64,000 nt of DNA from Bradyrhizobium algeriense (lineage in GTDB: Bacteria; Pseudomonadota; Alphaproteobacteria; Rhizobiales; Xanthobacteraceae): assembly GCF_003062295.1 (NCBI RefSeq), contig NZ_PYCN01000018.1, forward strand, positions 62,001-126,000, written 5' to 3'. Under the pieces are notes generated by a model. That model worked only from the letters and a program-made list of their open reading frames with translations, ran no database searches and was not told the origin of the DNA. Shown in pieces: positions 34,624 to 43,936 of this stretch (positions are counted from its first letter, which is position 1; every line of letters begins with the position of its first letter). The position numbers and the translations under genes were made by a program.

Positions 34624-34652
34624 AAAAAAGAAGGCCGCCCGGAGGCGGCCTT
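34624..34652 (-). terminator. Intrinsic terminator of groESL
   Basis: AAGGCCGCC and GGCGGCCTT arms with a 4-base loop; on the minus strand the stem is followed by CTTTTTT. Starts 28 bp after the groEL stop. Confidence 0.92.
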
Positions 34653-34680
34653 CGATCTGTTTACTCGGGAAAGCCGGGCC

Positions 34681-36327
<1,647 letters not shown>

Positions 36328-36390
36328 TTGAATTGCTCCTGATTGATTGAATACGGTTGCGTGCCGCTTGTCGTCGCCGGGTCATTTTTC

Positions 36391-36522
36391 CCCCTCTCCC
36401 CTTGTGGGAGAGGGTGGACGCGATGCGAAGCATCGCGGACGGGTGAGGGGTCTGTCTCCGCGGATAGAGACCCCTCATCCGGCGCGCTTTGCGCGCCACC
36501 TTCTCCCACAAGGGGAGAAGGG
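36391..36522. repeat. Palindromic repeat inside the groES-groEL operon, type F
   Basis: 132 bp, ends CCCCTCTCCCCTTGTGGGAG and CTCCCACAAGGGGAGAAGGG, with inner GCGATGCGAAGCATCGC and GGCGCGCTTTGCGCGCC hairpins. Transcribed between the two chaperonin genes, so it would fold in the mRNA. Confidence 0.88.
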
Positions 36523-36568
36523 AAGAAGAGAGTGCGCCGGCGAGCAGTGTTCGACGGCTATTGGTTCG

Positions 36569-36865
36569 TCAGCTCAGCACGCCCATGATGTCGCTCTCCT
36601 TCATGATCAGGAGTTCCTCGCCGTCGAGCTTGACCTCGGTGCCCGACCATTTGCCGAACAGCACGCGGTCGCCGACCTTGAGGTCGATCGGAATCAGCTT
36701 GCCGGCCTCGTCGCGGCCGCCCGGGCCCACGGCGGTGACTTCGCCCTGCGACGGCTTTTCCTTGGCGCTATCGGGAATGATGATGCCACCCTTGGTCTTC
36801 TCTTCGGCATCGATGCGCTTGACCACGACGCGGTCGTGCAGCGGACGGAATTTGGATTTGGCCAT
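36569..36865 (-). CDS. groS: Co-chaperonin GroES
   Basis: 98 aa heptameric lid of GroEL. Motifs: FRPLHDRVVVKRIDAEEKTKGGI at the N-terminus, mobile-loop KTKGGIIIPD near 24, GDRVLFGKWSGTEVKLDGEELL near 66. Complete length. Expressed from a promoter with a CIRCE operator about 110 bp upstream; a long leader separates CIRCE and the start. Confidence 0.98.
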   Translation of the reverse strand: MAKSKFRPLHDRVVVKRIDAEEKTKGGIIIPDSAKEKPSQGEVTAVGPGGRDEAGKLIPIDLKVGDRVLFGKWSGTEVKLDGEELLIMKESDIMGVLS

Positions 36866-36974
36866 GACGTCTCCTCTTGAAGTTCCATGGAAGGCGTGGT
36901 TTCAGGTCTGTGCCACGAAAATGGCTGATAATGCCGCGTATTCGACGCCGCCCCGGGGCGGGACAGCATGACCC

Positions 36975-37001
36975 TTAGCAATCGTCGGATTTGAGTGCTA
37001 A
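36975..37001 (-). promoter_or_regulatory. CIRCE operator of groESL
   Basis: TTAGCAATC, 9-base spacer, GAGTGCTAA: the HrcA-binding inverted repeat with one mismatch to the TTAGCACTC consensus and the canonical 9-base spacing. It lies just downstream of the promoter below, so HrcA would block transcription at normal temperature. Confidence 0.92.
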
Positions 37002-37013
37002 ACGTGGGGCCGG

Positions 37014-37042
37014 GGAATATGGCTTGGCGCTGATCCTGTCAA
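37014..37042 (-). promoter_or_regulatory. Sigma-70-type promoter of groESL
   Basis: On the minus strand TTGACA (37042-37037), 17-base spacer, TATTCC (37019-37014). The 336-bp gap 36866-37201 holds this promoter, the CIRCE element, the groES leader and, on the other strand, the start region of the next gene; nothing else is evident. Confidence 0.75.
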
Positions 37043-37201
37043 GCAAACAAGGGGGTTAAGGCCTTCTTGAGGCCAATATAGGATGGTCCCACAGAAACCA
37101 AATCGGCGCAGCGGCGTAATTTAACGGACGTCATTGCTCCAGCAGGCTTTTTACGATTGGCTGCTTGACGGGAGCGGCCAAGAATTGCTCGGGGGAATAC
37201 G

Positions 37202-37717
37202 ATGATCAGCTCACGTAATGCGCGTACGATTGCCAATCTGGCGATCGCGTCGGCGCTGACGATCTTGCTGGCAGCGTGCAGCAGCATGAGCCTGCCGTCG
37301 CTGTCGTCCAGTTCGGCACCCCAGGCCGAACCCGGCGAGGCGCCCGAAATGCCGGCGACCATCCGCTCCGACGAGATCGTCGGCCGCTGGGGCCTCGCCT
37401 CGTTCCAGAATCCCAACGACCGCGCCCGCACCGAAGCGGCGGCGCGAGGGCAGTGCAAGCAACCCTATGTGATCGGCGCCGGCACCTCCGGCGGTGTTGT
37501 CATGCATCTGGCCGACCAGGCCACCCCGCAGGAACTGCGCCTCAAGGGCAGCCCGAGCGGCAAGAACTATATCGGTCCGCCCGGCCCGACGCCCGGCGAG
37601 CAGGACCGCGAGATCGTCTCGTTCGACGGCCGCGTGCTCGTGACCCGTTTCATCGAAAAGGATGCCGCGGTCCGTTACGGCAACATGGTCTATGTCCGCT
37701 GCGCGCCGCGGGCGTGA
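37202..37717 (+). CDS. Outer-membrane lipoprotein of unknown function
   Basis: 171 aa with a lipoprotein signal: hydrophobic stretch then LLAACSS, lipidated Cys at about residue 24. The mature part has IVGRWGLASFQNPNDRARTEAAARGQC near 60, a Gly-rich strand VIGAGTSGGVVMHLADQATPQELRL, and FDGRVLVTRFIEKDAAVRYGNMVYVRC. ATG 37202 follows GGGGGAA. Conserved-looking but not a family I can name. Confidence 0.75.
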   Translation: MISSRNARTIANLAIASALTILLAACSSMSLPSLSSSSAPQAEPGEAPEMPATIRSDEIVGRWGLASFQNPNDRARTEAAARGQCKQPYVIGAGTSGGVVMHLADQATPQELRLKGSPSGKNYIGPPGPTPGEQDREIVSFDGRVLVTRFIEKDAAVRYGNMVYVRCAPRA

Positions 37718-37726
37718 TTAGACGCC

Positions 37727-37850
37727 GTCATTCCGGGGCGATGCGAAGCATCGAACTATGGTGCGCAATTGCGCACCTGAGAATCTCGAGATTCCCCGAT
37801 GCGCAATTGCGCATCTGAGGTCTGGTGCTTGCGCACCATCCCGGAATGAC
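37727..37850. repeat. Palindromic intergenic repeat, type E
   Basis: 124 bp bounded by GTCATTCCGGG and CCCGGAATGAC. Internal palindromes GATGCGAAGCATC, GTGCGCAATTGCGCAC and ATGCGCAATTGCGCAT. Shares the GCGCAATTGCGC core with type D and type C elements. Confidence 0.87.
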
Positions 37851-37864
37851 AGCGCAAGAAACAA

Positions 37865-37895
37865 AAAAACGCCGGCGTCTAGCCGGCGTTTTTAT
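37865..37895. terminator. Bidirectional intrinsic terminator
   Basis: AACGCCGGC and GCCGGCGTT arms, 5-base loop, with an A-run before and a T-run after, so it serves both the lipoprotein gene and the convergent cheZ gene. Confidence 0.9.
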
Positions 37896-37918
37896 TTAGT
37901 CTGCGTTAACCAGTCCGA

Positions 37919-38695
37919 TCAATCGAACAGCGCGTCGATGTCGTTCTGCGAGGCGTGACCGTCGTCGCCGTCCAGCTTCGGGCCGTTCAGCAGCTTGGCA
38001 TCGCCTTCGCGGGTATCGACGATCGGGGGGGCATGCGCCCTGATGGCATCGACGCCGCCCCAGATGTCCATCATCGCATTGATGTGCTGCTCGATGAACT
38101 TCATCGTGCTCATCACCTTGCTGATGCGCTGGCCCGTCAAGTCCTGGAAATTGCAGGCCTCGAAGATCGCGACGACGCGTTCCTGGATTTCCTCGCTGAG
38201 CAGCTTTTGCTGGTCGGGCGAGATGTTCTTGGACAATGCGGTGGCGGCCTGGTCGATCGCCTCGACGGCCTCGAGAATCTGCTGGGTGGCCTGTTCGGTG
38301 CCGCCGACGACGGCGCCGAGCTCGCCATTGACCTTGGCCATTTCCTGGCCGTCAAAGCTGTTGCCGTGCAGGGTGGCGATTTCGCGCTTGGTGCGGTTGA
38401 TGGCGTCGTGAATGAGATCGAGCTCGACTTTCAGCTTCGCGCACTGCTCGATCTGGGCGCGGTAGGTTTCCAGCAACGCGTGGGCATCGGCGGTCTCGCG
38501 TGCGATATCCGTGGCGACAGTCGAACCGTCGCGGGTGTGGCCGAAGCCCGCCATCTGTGCGCGGATCGCGCGCAGCTCGGCCATGATCTCACGATGCATC
38601 GGGCCGATCTCGCCGCCTTCGGCGGCAGGCATCATAATTGGCGCGTCGCCCAGAAGAGCTTGTTCGATACGAAAACGTTTGCGATTGACCGACAT
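37919..38695 (-). CDS. cheZ: CheY-P phosphatase CheZ
   Basis: 258 aa. The catalytic helix segment CNFQDLTGQRISKV near residue 185 holds the Asp and Gln (DLTGQ) that dephosphorylate CheY-P. Before it lie long amphipathic helices (AQIEQCAKLKVELDLIHDAINRTK) forming the dimeric bundle. The C-terminus SQNDIDALFD resembles the FliM-type CheY-binding peptide. ATG 38695 (MSVNRKRF) is used; the upstream frame reads like non-coding sequence. No other chemotaxis gene is in the window. Confidence 0.85.
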   Translation of the reverse strand: MSVNRKRFRIEQALLGDAPIMMPAAEGGEIGPMHREIMAELRAIRAQMAGFGHTRDGSTVATDIARETADAHALLETYRAQIEQCAKLKVELDLIHDAINRTKREIATLHGNSFDGQEMAKVNGELGAVVGGTEQATQQILEAVEAIDQAATALSKNISPDQQKLLSEEIQERVVAIFEACNFQDLTGQRISKVMSTMKFIEQHINAMMDIWGGVDAIRAHAPPIVDTREGDAKLLNGPKLDGDDGHASQNDIDALFD

Positions 38696-39002
38696 GAGTT
38701 TTTCCCACCCCTTCACTTCCGTAAGTGTTCTAAACCGATGCGATTTAACGTGAGGTTCACGCCGGAACGCGTCATGGTAGCGGTTTGTCCGCGGCCGCAT
38801 ACCAACGATTAACCATGACGGGCGGTGTTCATGCAAAATAAACGCTACCGGGAAAATCAGCGCGCGATTGCCGAAATGGTGAATCGAAACGGCTGGTCTG
38901 TTTACCAAACCGATTAGGTTTTGATTTGTATTGATCGCGTGCAGCGGTGCACGTCGCGCCGCTGCCGCCAACCCGCAATGACGATCAGTACAGAGTACGT
39001 CG
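38696..39002. other. 307-bp intergenic region between divergent cheZ and ldt genes
   Basis: A 9-bp inverted repeat CGTCATGGT (38770-38778) and ACCATGACG (38812-38820), 33 bases apart, lies near the cheZ side. An AT-richer stretch (38900-38945) near TTGTATTGATCG could hold the ldt promoter. No open reading frame stands out. Confidence 0.5.
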
Positions 39003-39800
39003 ATGTCCGGAAAAATCTCCCTTGCGCTCCTTGCGAGCGCGTCTTGCCTTTGCTTCTCCAGTGAGGCTTTTGCGATCGACGCCTCGCCAATTGCCGAACC
39101 TGCCGTGATCTACGCCCGCGAGCCCGCGCAGCCGGCGCCGGTGCGCATGGCCGCTGCCGAACGCTCGCGGATGGGCGGCGGCTTCATCGAATTCCTGTTC
39201 GGCGACCTGCCGCAAGGCGGACGCTATCAGCAACAGCCGGCCTATCAGACGCAGCCTGACTACGGATATGGCGGGCGGCGTGCGCTGCTGCCGCCGATGG
39301 ATCCGCAGCAGTCGATGCGCGGGGAGGAGGAGATCGACCCCGCACAACGTCCGCTCGATCCGAAATACGAAAAGCAGGTAGTCGAGTATCACGGCAAGGA
39401 AAGCGCAGGGACCATCGTGATCGACACCCCGAACAAGTTCCTGTTCCTGGTGCAGAGCGACGGCAAGGCGCTGCGCTACGGCGTCGGCGTCGGCCGCCCC
39501 GGCTTCACCTGGTCAGGCGTCAAGACCGTCTCCGCGAAGAAGGAATGGCCAGCCTGGACGCCGCCGCCGGAAATGCTGGCGCGGCGCCCCGATTTGCCGC
39601 GGTACATGGAAGGCGGCCCGCAAAATCCGCTCGGCGCGCGCGCGATGTATCTGGGTTCGTCGCTCTATCGCATCCACGGCTCCAACGAGCCCTGGACTAT
39701 CGGCACCAACGTGTCGTCCGGCTGCATCCGTATGCGCAATGAGGATGTGATCGATCTCTACGGCCGCGTCGGCGTCGGCGCCAGGGTCGTGGTGATTTGA
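39003..39800 (+). CDS. L,D-transpeptidase (YkuD/ErfK type)
   Basis: 265 aa exported enzyme that crosslinks peptidoglycan through 3-3 bonds or anchors proteins. Signal peptide at residues 1-25 (ASCLCFSSEAFA). A Gln/Tyr-rich linker (YQQQPAYQTQPDYGYGG) spans about 75-95. The YkuD domain follows with the hallmark HGSNEPWTIGTNVSSGCIRM near 222, including the catalytic His and Cys in SSGCIRM. Ends soon after, as usual for this form. Bounded by a repeat. Confidence 0.92.
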   Translation: MSGKISLALLASASCLCFSSEAFAIDASPIAEPAVIYAREPAQPAPVRMAAAERSRMGGGFIEFLFGDLPQGGRYQQQPAYQTQPDYGYGGRRALLPPMDPQQSMRGEEEIDPAQRPLDPKYEKQVVEYHGKESAGTIVIDTPNKFLFLVQSDGKALRYGVGVGRPGFTWSGVKTVSAKKEWPAWTPPPEMLARRPDLPRYMEGGPQNPLGARAMYLGSSLYRIHGSNEPWTIGTNVSSGCIRMRNEDVIDLYGRVGVGARVVVI

Positions 39801-39827
39801 TTGTTTCAAGATGGCCACGAAAACGGT

Positions 39828-39947
39828 GTCGTCCCTGCGAACGCAGGGACCCATAACCACCGATCTACGTCGCTGAAGAAGGTCGTCGACCAACGAGCTC
39901 AACACCTACGGCCGCGGAGTATGGGTCCCTGCGTTCGCAGGGACGAC
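39828..39947. repeat. Palindromic intergenic repeat, type I
   Basis: 120 bp with near-perfect ends: GTCGTCCCTGCGAACGCAGG and CCTGCGTTCGCAGGGACGAC, extended by GACCCATA/TATGGGTC. Confidence 0.9.
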
Positions 39948-39963
39948 GGCAAGGTGGAATCAA

Positions 39964-39996
39964 AACGGCCGCCTGATCGGGCGGCCGTTTCTCTTT
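39964..39996. terminator. Intrinsic terminator between ldt and the DUF2076 gene
   Basis: AAACGGCCGCC and GGCGGCCGTTT arms, 6-base loop, followed by TCTCTTTTT on the plus strand. Confidence 0.85.
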
Positions 39997-40013
39997 TTCA
40001 ACTCAGACACCGT

Positions 40014-40871
40014 TCACGCGTAATCGCCATCACCACCGCCATCGTCGCCGTCGAAGCCGTCGGCATCGTGGTCCATGTCGTTATCATCGTCATGCGAGGC
40101 CTGATCGAAGAAGCCCTGCCGCGAACCGGAATCGTTGTCGTTGTTGTCGGCGCGCTGGCTGGACGAGCCGCGCGAACCGATGTCGTTAATTCCGGCGTCG
40201 CGCGCCAGGTCGCCGCCGGACTGGTCGCCCCACGGCCTGCGGTCTTCGATTCCGCCGCTATGGTTGGCCGTGTCGCCGAAGCTTTGGTGGTTGCCGCCAC
40301 CGCCCGTCATCGAACGGAGGCTGCCAGCCAGCAACGAGCCGCCGACCACGCCGACCGCGGCCGCCGCTGCGGTGCCGAGGAACGAGCCGCCACCGCCGCC
40401 GAACGGCGACTGCTGCGGCGGCTGCGCGCCATAGGGCTGAGGCTGGGCATAGGCCGGCTGATTATATTGTCCGGGCGGCTGGCTCTGCTGCAAGACCTGG
40501 CCCGTGTTCCACGCCGGACGGCTGCCGCCAGAATCGCCGCCCATCTCGGGCGCACGAACGTTGGGCACCGAACCATGTGACGAACCTTGCGGCTGGTTCT
40601 GCCCGAAGATCGCATCGCGCATCGAATCGAGGAAGCCGCCGGATTGATTTTGCTGACCTGCTGCCGCTTCCAATTCCTGGATGCGCATGTCGGCGCGCTT
40701 CAGCGCTTCGTCCTGCACCAGCGTCGTTTGCACCAGCGCATAGACCGCATTGGGCGCGTTGCGCAGGCCCTGCATGATCGCTGACATCGCCTCCGCATCG
40801 CGCGGGGCGTTCTCCAGCTTGGCGAGCCGGTCGAAAAGACCGTCAATCAGTTGGCGTTCTTGCGGTGTCAT
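40014..40871 (-). CDS. DUF2076 domain-containing protein
   Basis: 285 aa. N-terminal helical block MTPQERQLIDGLFDRLAKLE and YALVQTTLVQDEALKRADMRIQELE, typical of DUF2076. A Gln/Pro/Gly-rich middle (about 100-185) contains a short hydrophobic GFLGTAAAAAVGVVGGSLLAG-like stretch. The C-terminus is strongly acidic with Asp/Asn/His runs (DDDNDMDHDADG). ATG 40871 follows GAGAGGG. Possibly periplasmic or membrane-associated; function unknown. Confidence 0.85.
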   Translation of the reverse strand: MTPQERQLIDGLFDRLAKLENAPRDAEAMSAIMQGLRNAPNAVYALVQTTLVQDEALKRADMRIQELEAAAGQQNQSGGFLDSMRDAIFGQNQPQGSSHGSVPNVRAPEMGGDSGGSRPAWNTGQVLQQSQPPGQYNQPAYAQPQPYGAQPPQQSPFGGGGGSFLGTAAAAAVGVVGGSLLAGSLRSMTGGGGNHQSFGDTANHSGGIEDRRPWGDQSGGDLARDAGINDIGSRGSSSQRADNNDNDSGSRQGFFDQASHDDDNDMDHDADGFDGDDGGGDGDYA

Positions 40872-41000
40872 GGCCCTCTCCCTCGCGTCGGATCGTCGTC
40901 AACGCGCCGGGAAGATGTAGGACGGGGTTTGTGTCGCAAGTAGTGGGTGGCCGAATTAAATTTTGGTATGCGACAAAACGCCGGGATTTGTTGAGTCTTA

Positions 41001-41843
41001 TCAACTCAATGTAACTTTATTCGCCGCCAGCAATGCCGGGAATCGATCGCTTGCGAGATACGCATGTTCCGCCTCGCGCTGGGTGGTGAGGGGGTCGAGG
41101 CTTTCGAGCGTTTGGTCGACGAATCCAGGGTGGCACATCACGAGCGCGCCATCCGGCAATTCGGCAAGGAACTCACCCATCAGCACCGCGAAATCGGGTT
41201 CTTTTGAAAAATCATAGGCGCCGGCGAAGGCGGGATTGAACGGGATGCCGGCACGGGCGGCGCGCTTGCGGAATTGCGCGCTGAGAACGTCGAGCAGCAG
41301 CGCCTTGGGCGCGCCGAGCAGCCCGGCCAGTGGCTTGAGGCGTCCGCCCTGGCGGACCCAGGCGCCGGGGGCGGCTTCCTTCACCGCGCGCAGGAAGGCG
41401 TCGCGCACCTGCGGAAAGAGTTGCGCGTGCTGATGGCCGTCGACGAAATCGGGCGCGCGGCCGAACAGCTCCTTGAACGCCGCGAGCTGGGCCAGAAGTT
41501 CGTCTTCGATCATTTCAGGGTCGAGCCGCCGCAGCAGGCCCGCGCGCAAGAGTTTTGGAAACGGCAGGAATAGACCGCCATTGAGCGGCCGGAAGTGCAT
41601 CGTCAGCGGACGAAACGGCGCGGTCAGCGTCGCATGCAGCCCGATCGCGCAGCGCGGGCTGTTCGCCGCGAGATCCTGCAGCGCGGCGACCTCGCTGCGT
41701 CCGATCGCTGAGCCTACCACCATCACCGAGGTGGCATTGAGACGGCCGCGGGAGATCAAATCGCGAATGGCGCGGTTGACGCCCTCGGCCAGTCCGTAAT
41801 CGTCGGCGCACAGCCAGATCCGGCGCAGCGCAGCGTCGTTCAT
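41001..41843 (-). CDS. ChbG/HpnK family carbohydrate deacetylase
   Basis: 280 aa YdjC-like TIM-barrel deacetylase. Metal-binding motif CADDYGLAEGVN near residue 12, GLHATLT near 67, the His pair in VDGHQHAQLFPQVRD near 133, and CHPGFVDQ near 235. HpnK removes acetyl from N-acetylglucosaminyl hopanoids and related members act on chitobiose; here it is translationally coupled (ATGA overlap) to a GT2 gene that transfers a sugar to polyprenyl phosphate, so a lipid-linked amino sugar is a likely substrate. Confidence 0.85.
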   Translation of the reverse strand: MNDAALRRIWLCADDYGLAEGVNRAIRDLISRGRLNATSVMVVGSAIGRSEVAALQDLAANSPRCAIGLHATLTAPFRPLTMHFRPLNGGLFLPFPKLLRAGLLRRLDPEMIEDELLAQLAAFKELFGRAPDFVDGHQHAQLFPQVRDAFLRAVKEAAPGAWVRQGGRLKPLAGLLGAPKALLLDVLSAQFRKRAARAGIPFNPAFAGAYDFSKEPDFAVLMGEFLAELPDGALVMCHPGFVDQTLESLDPLTTQREAEHAYLASDRFPALLAANKVTLS

Positions 41844-42883
41844 TCGGCGGCGGTCCGTTCGACGCTGGCCGTGGTCTCGCCATCGGCGCGCTTTTCGGAA
41901 TGCTCGGCGACGAAGTAGATCGGCCGCGCCTTCAACTCGGAGAGGATCTTGCCGATATATTCGCCGACGATGCCGATCATGATGAGCTGCACGCCGCCGA
42001 TCGTCATCAGGCCGATCACCAGCGAGGGATAGCCGGGGACCTGCTTGCCGGTGGTCCAGACTTCCCAGAGAATAGTCAGGCCGAACAGGAAGGCGCCGAC
42101 GGCAAGCAGCACGCCGAACAGGCTCGCAAAGCGCAGCGGCGCCACCGAGAACGACGTCAATCCCTCGATCGACAGTCCCACCAGCCGGCCGGGGCTGAAG
42201 GTGGTGACGCCGTGCGCGCGCGGCGCCGGTTCATAATCGACGCGGATCTGGCGGAAGCCGATCCAGCTCGCCAGTCCCTTGAAGAAGCGGTTGCGCTCGG
42301 GAAGCTGCCGCAGTGCGGCGGCGGCGCGCGGCGACAGCAGGCGGAAATCGCCGGCGTCCTCGGGGATCTTCTGCCGTGCGCCCCAGTTGATCAGCGCGTA
42401 GAAGCCGTGCACCGCCTGGCGGCGCAGGAACGATTCATTGTCGCGATTCGCCTTCGCCGTATAGACGACGTCGTAGCCGTCATCGATCCAGTGCGCGACC
42501 AGCTTTTCGACCAGGCTCGGTGGATGCTGGCCGTCACCGTCCATGAACAGGACAGCGCCGCGGCGGGCATGGTCCAGCCCCGCCATCAGCGCCGCTTCCT
42601 TGCCGAAATTGCGCGACAGCGACACCACCTGGATGTCGAGCGCATCAGCGTTAAGCGTGCGCGCGATTGCAAGCGTATTGTCGGCGCTGCCGTCGTCGAC
42701 ATAGACCACTTCGCTGGCAAGGCCGAAACGTGCCTTCAGCGTGCGGGCGAGGTTGACCAGCCGCCCGTGCAGCAAAGCGAGCCCTGCCGCCTCGTTGTAC
42801 AGCGGCACGACAATCGACAGGCCTTGCGCCGCGGCGCTGGCTGCGGTCGTCGACAGGCGGGAAACGTCAGAGCCCAGCGTCAT
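41840..42883 (-). CDS. Polyprenyl-phosphate glycosyltransferase (GT2, DPM1/GtrB-like)
   Basis: 347 aa with a GT-A domain and two C-terminal transmembrane helices (about residues 250-272 and 283-310). Seen: LSIVVPLYNEAAGL near 23, VYVDDGSADNT near 62, DGDGQHPP near 115, and RFFKGLASWIGFRQ near 205, the usual GtrB/ArnC-like set. It charges undecaprenyl phosphate with a sugar at the inner membrane. The following deacetylase gene overlaps by 4 bp, so the sugar is probably N-acetylated and then deacetylated. Confidence 0.9.
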   Translation of the reverse strand: MTLGSDVSRLSTTAASAAAQGLSIVVPLYNEAAGLALLHGRLVNLARTLKARFGLASEVVYVDDGSADNTLAIARTLNADALDIQVVSLSRNFGKEAALMAGLDHARRGAVLFMDGDGQHPPSLVEKLVAHWIDDGYDVVYTAKANRDNESFLRRQAVHGFYALINWGARQKIPEDAGDFRLLSPRAAAALRQLPERNRFFKGLASWIGFRQIRVDYEPAPRAHGVTTFSPGRLVGLSIEGLTSFSVAPLRFASLFGVLLAVGAFLFGLTILWEVWTTGKQVPGYPSLVIGLMTIGGVQLIMIGIVGEYIGKILSELKARPIYFVAEHSEKRADGETTASVERTAAE

Positions 42884-42958
42884 CGATCAGGTCCCAGATC
42901 ATCCAATCGTATATGTTACCTGCCAGAGTCTGTCGCAACGATGAACGAAACGGCAGCC

Positions 42959-43936
42959 TCATTGCCGCAAGAACGCCTCGAGCCTGGCAAATAGCGGGTT
43001 TTCCCGGTCGAGCACGTAGTCGAGCGAGGCGATCGACACCGTGTCGGCGCCATGCTCACGCAGGAAACTGCCGAGCGCGTAAAGCTGCATCGGCGGGCAG
43101 TGCAGCGTGATCATGCCCGACGAGGTCGGTCCGCCGAACGGCGCCACCACGCCAAAACGATTATGCGCCTCCGTCAGCAACGCATCGTTGCAGCCGGCGA
43201 AGCGCGTTCGCACCTCGCGATATTTGCTGGCCCGGGCGCGTGCGGCGATGTGGTCAAGGATGACGCGCGCGGTCTCGCGGGCGTCAGCCGACCAGTCGGC
43301 ATCCTTTGACGCCACGAGGTTGGCCTGGCTGCGCAGGATCACGCCGTCGTCCAGCACCTTGAGCCCATTGGCGGCGAGCGTCGCGCCCGTGGTGGTGATG
43401 TCGACGATCATCTCGGCGGTGCCGACCGCGGGCGCGCCCTCGGTGGCGCCGGCGCTTTCAACGATGCGGTAATCGACCACGCCGTGGGCGGCGAAGAAGT
43501 TGCGCGTCAGGTTGATGTATTTGGTTGCGACCCGCATCCGCCGGTTATGCTTCGCGCGGAAACCGGTCGTGACGTCGTCGAGGTCGGCCATGGTGCGGAC
43601 GTCGATCCAGGCCTGCGGCACCGCGACCACGACATTGGCGCTGCCGAAGCCGAGATTGTCGATCAGCAGCACGCGCCTGTCGGCATCCGTAATGCTTTCG
43701 CGCAACAGGTCCTCGCCGGTGACGCCGAGATGCACCATGCCGCGCGCCAGCTGCGAGGCGATTTCGCTCGCGGAGAGATAGGCGATCTCGACATTGTCGA
43801 GGCCGGAAATCGTGCCGCGATAATCGCGCGCGCCGCGTGGTTTCGCCAGCGAGAGCCCCGCGCGCGTGAAAAACGCCTCGGCGTTCTCCTGCAGACGGCC
43901 CTTGGACGGAACGGCGAGAACGAAGGGGGCGGTCAT
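42959..43936 (-). CDS. hisG: ATP phosphoribosyltransferase HisG
   Basis: 325 aa first enzyme of histidine synthesis. Catalytic PRPP region: ITTTGATLAANGLKVLDDGVI near residue 190; N-terminal LAVPSKGRLQENAEAFF near 10. The protein extends beyond the short HisG form and ends with a domain-like region GMITLHCPPMQLYALGSFLREHGADTVS, as in full-length HisG. It is coupled to hisZ by a 4-bp overlap. ATG 43936 is used; the frame further up lies inside hisZ. Confidence 0.95.
   Translation of the reverse strand: MTAPFVLAVPSKGRLQENAEAFFTRAGLSLAKPRGARDYRGTISGLDNVEIAYLSASEIASQLARGMVHLGVTGEDLLRESITDADRRVLLIDNLGFGSANVVVAVPQAWIDVRTMADLDDVTTGFRAKHNRRMRVATKYINLTRNFFAAHGVVDYRIVESAGATEGAPAVGTAEMIVDITTTGATLAANGLKVLDDGVILRSQANLVASKDADWSADARETARVILDHIAARARASKYREVRTRFAGCNDALLTEAHNRFGVVAPFGGPTSSGMITLHCPPMQLYALGSFLREHGADTVSIASLDYVLDRENPLFARLEAFLRQ

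Noticed and set aside
37727..37850. Repeated GCGCAATTGCGC units as a possible CRISPR array
   Set aside because: Only two short palindromic units with no regular spacers and no cas genes; it is a known style of intergenic palindrome.
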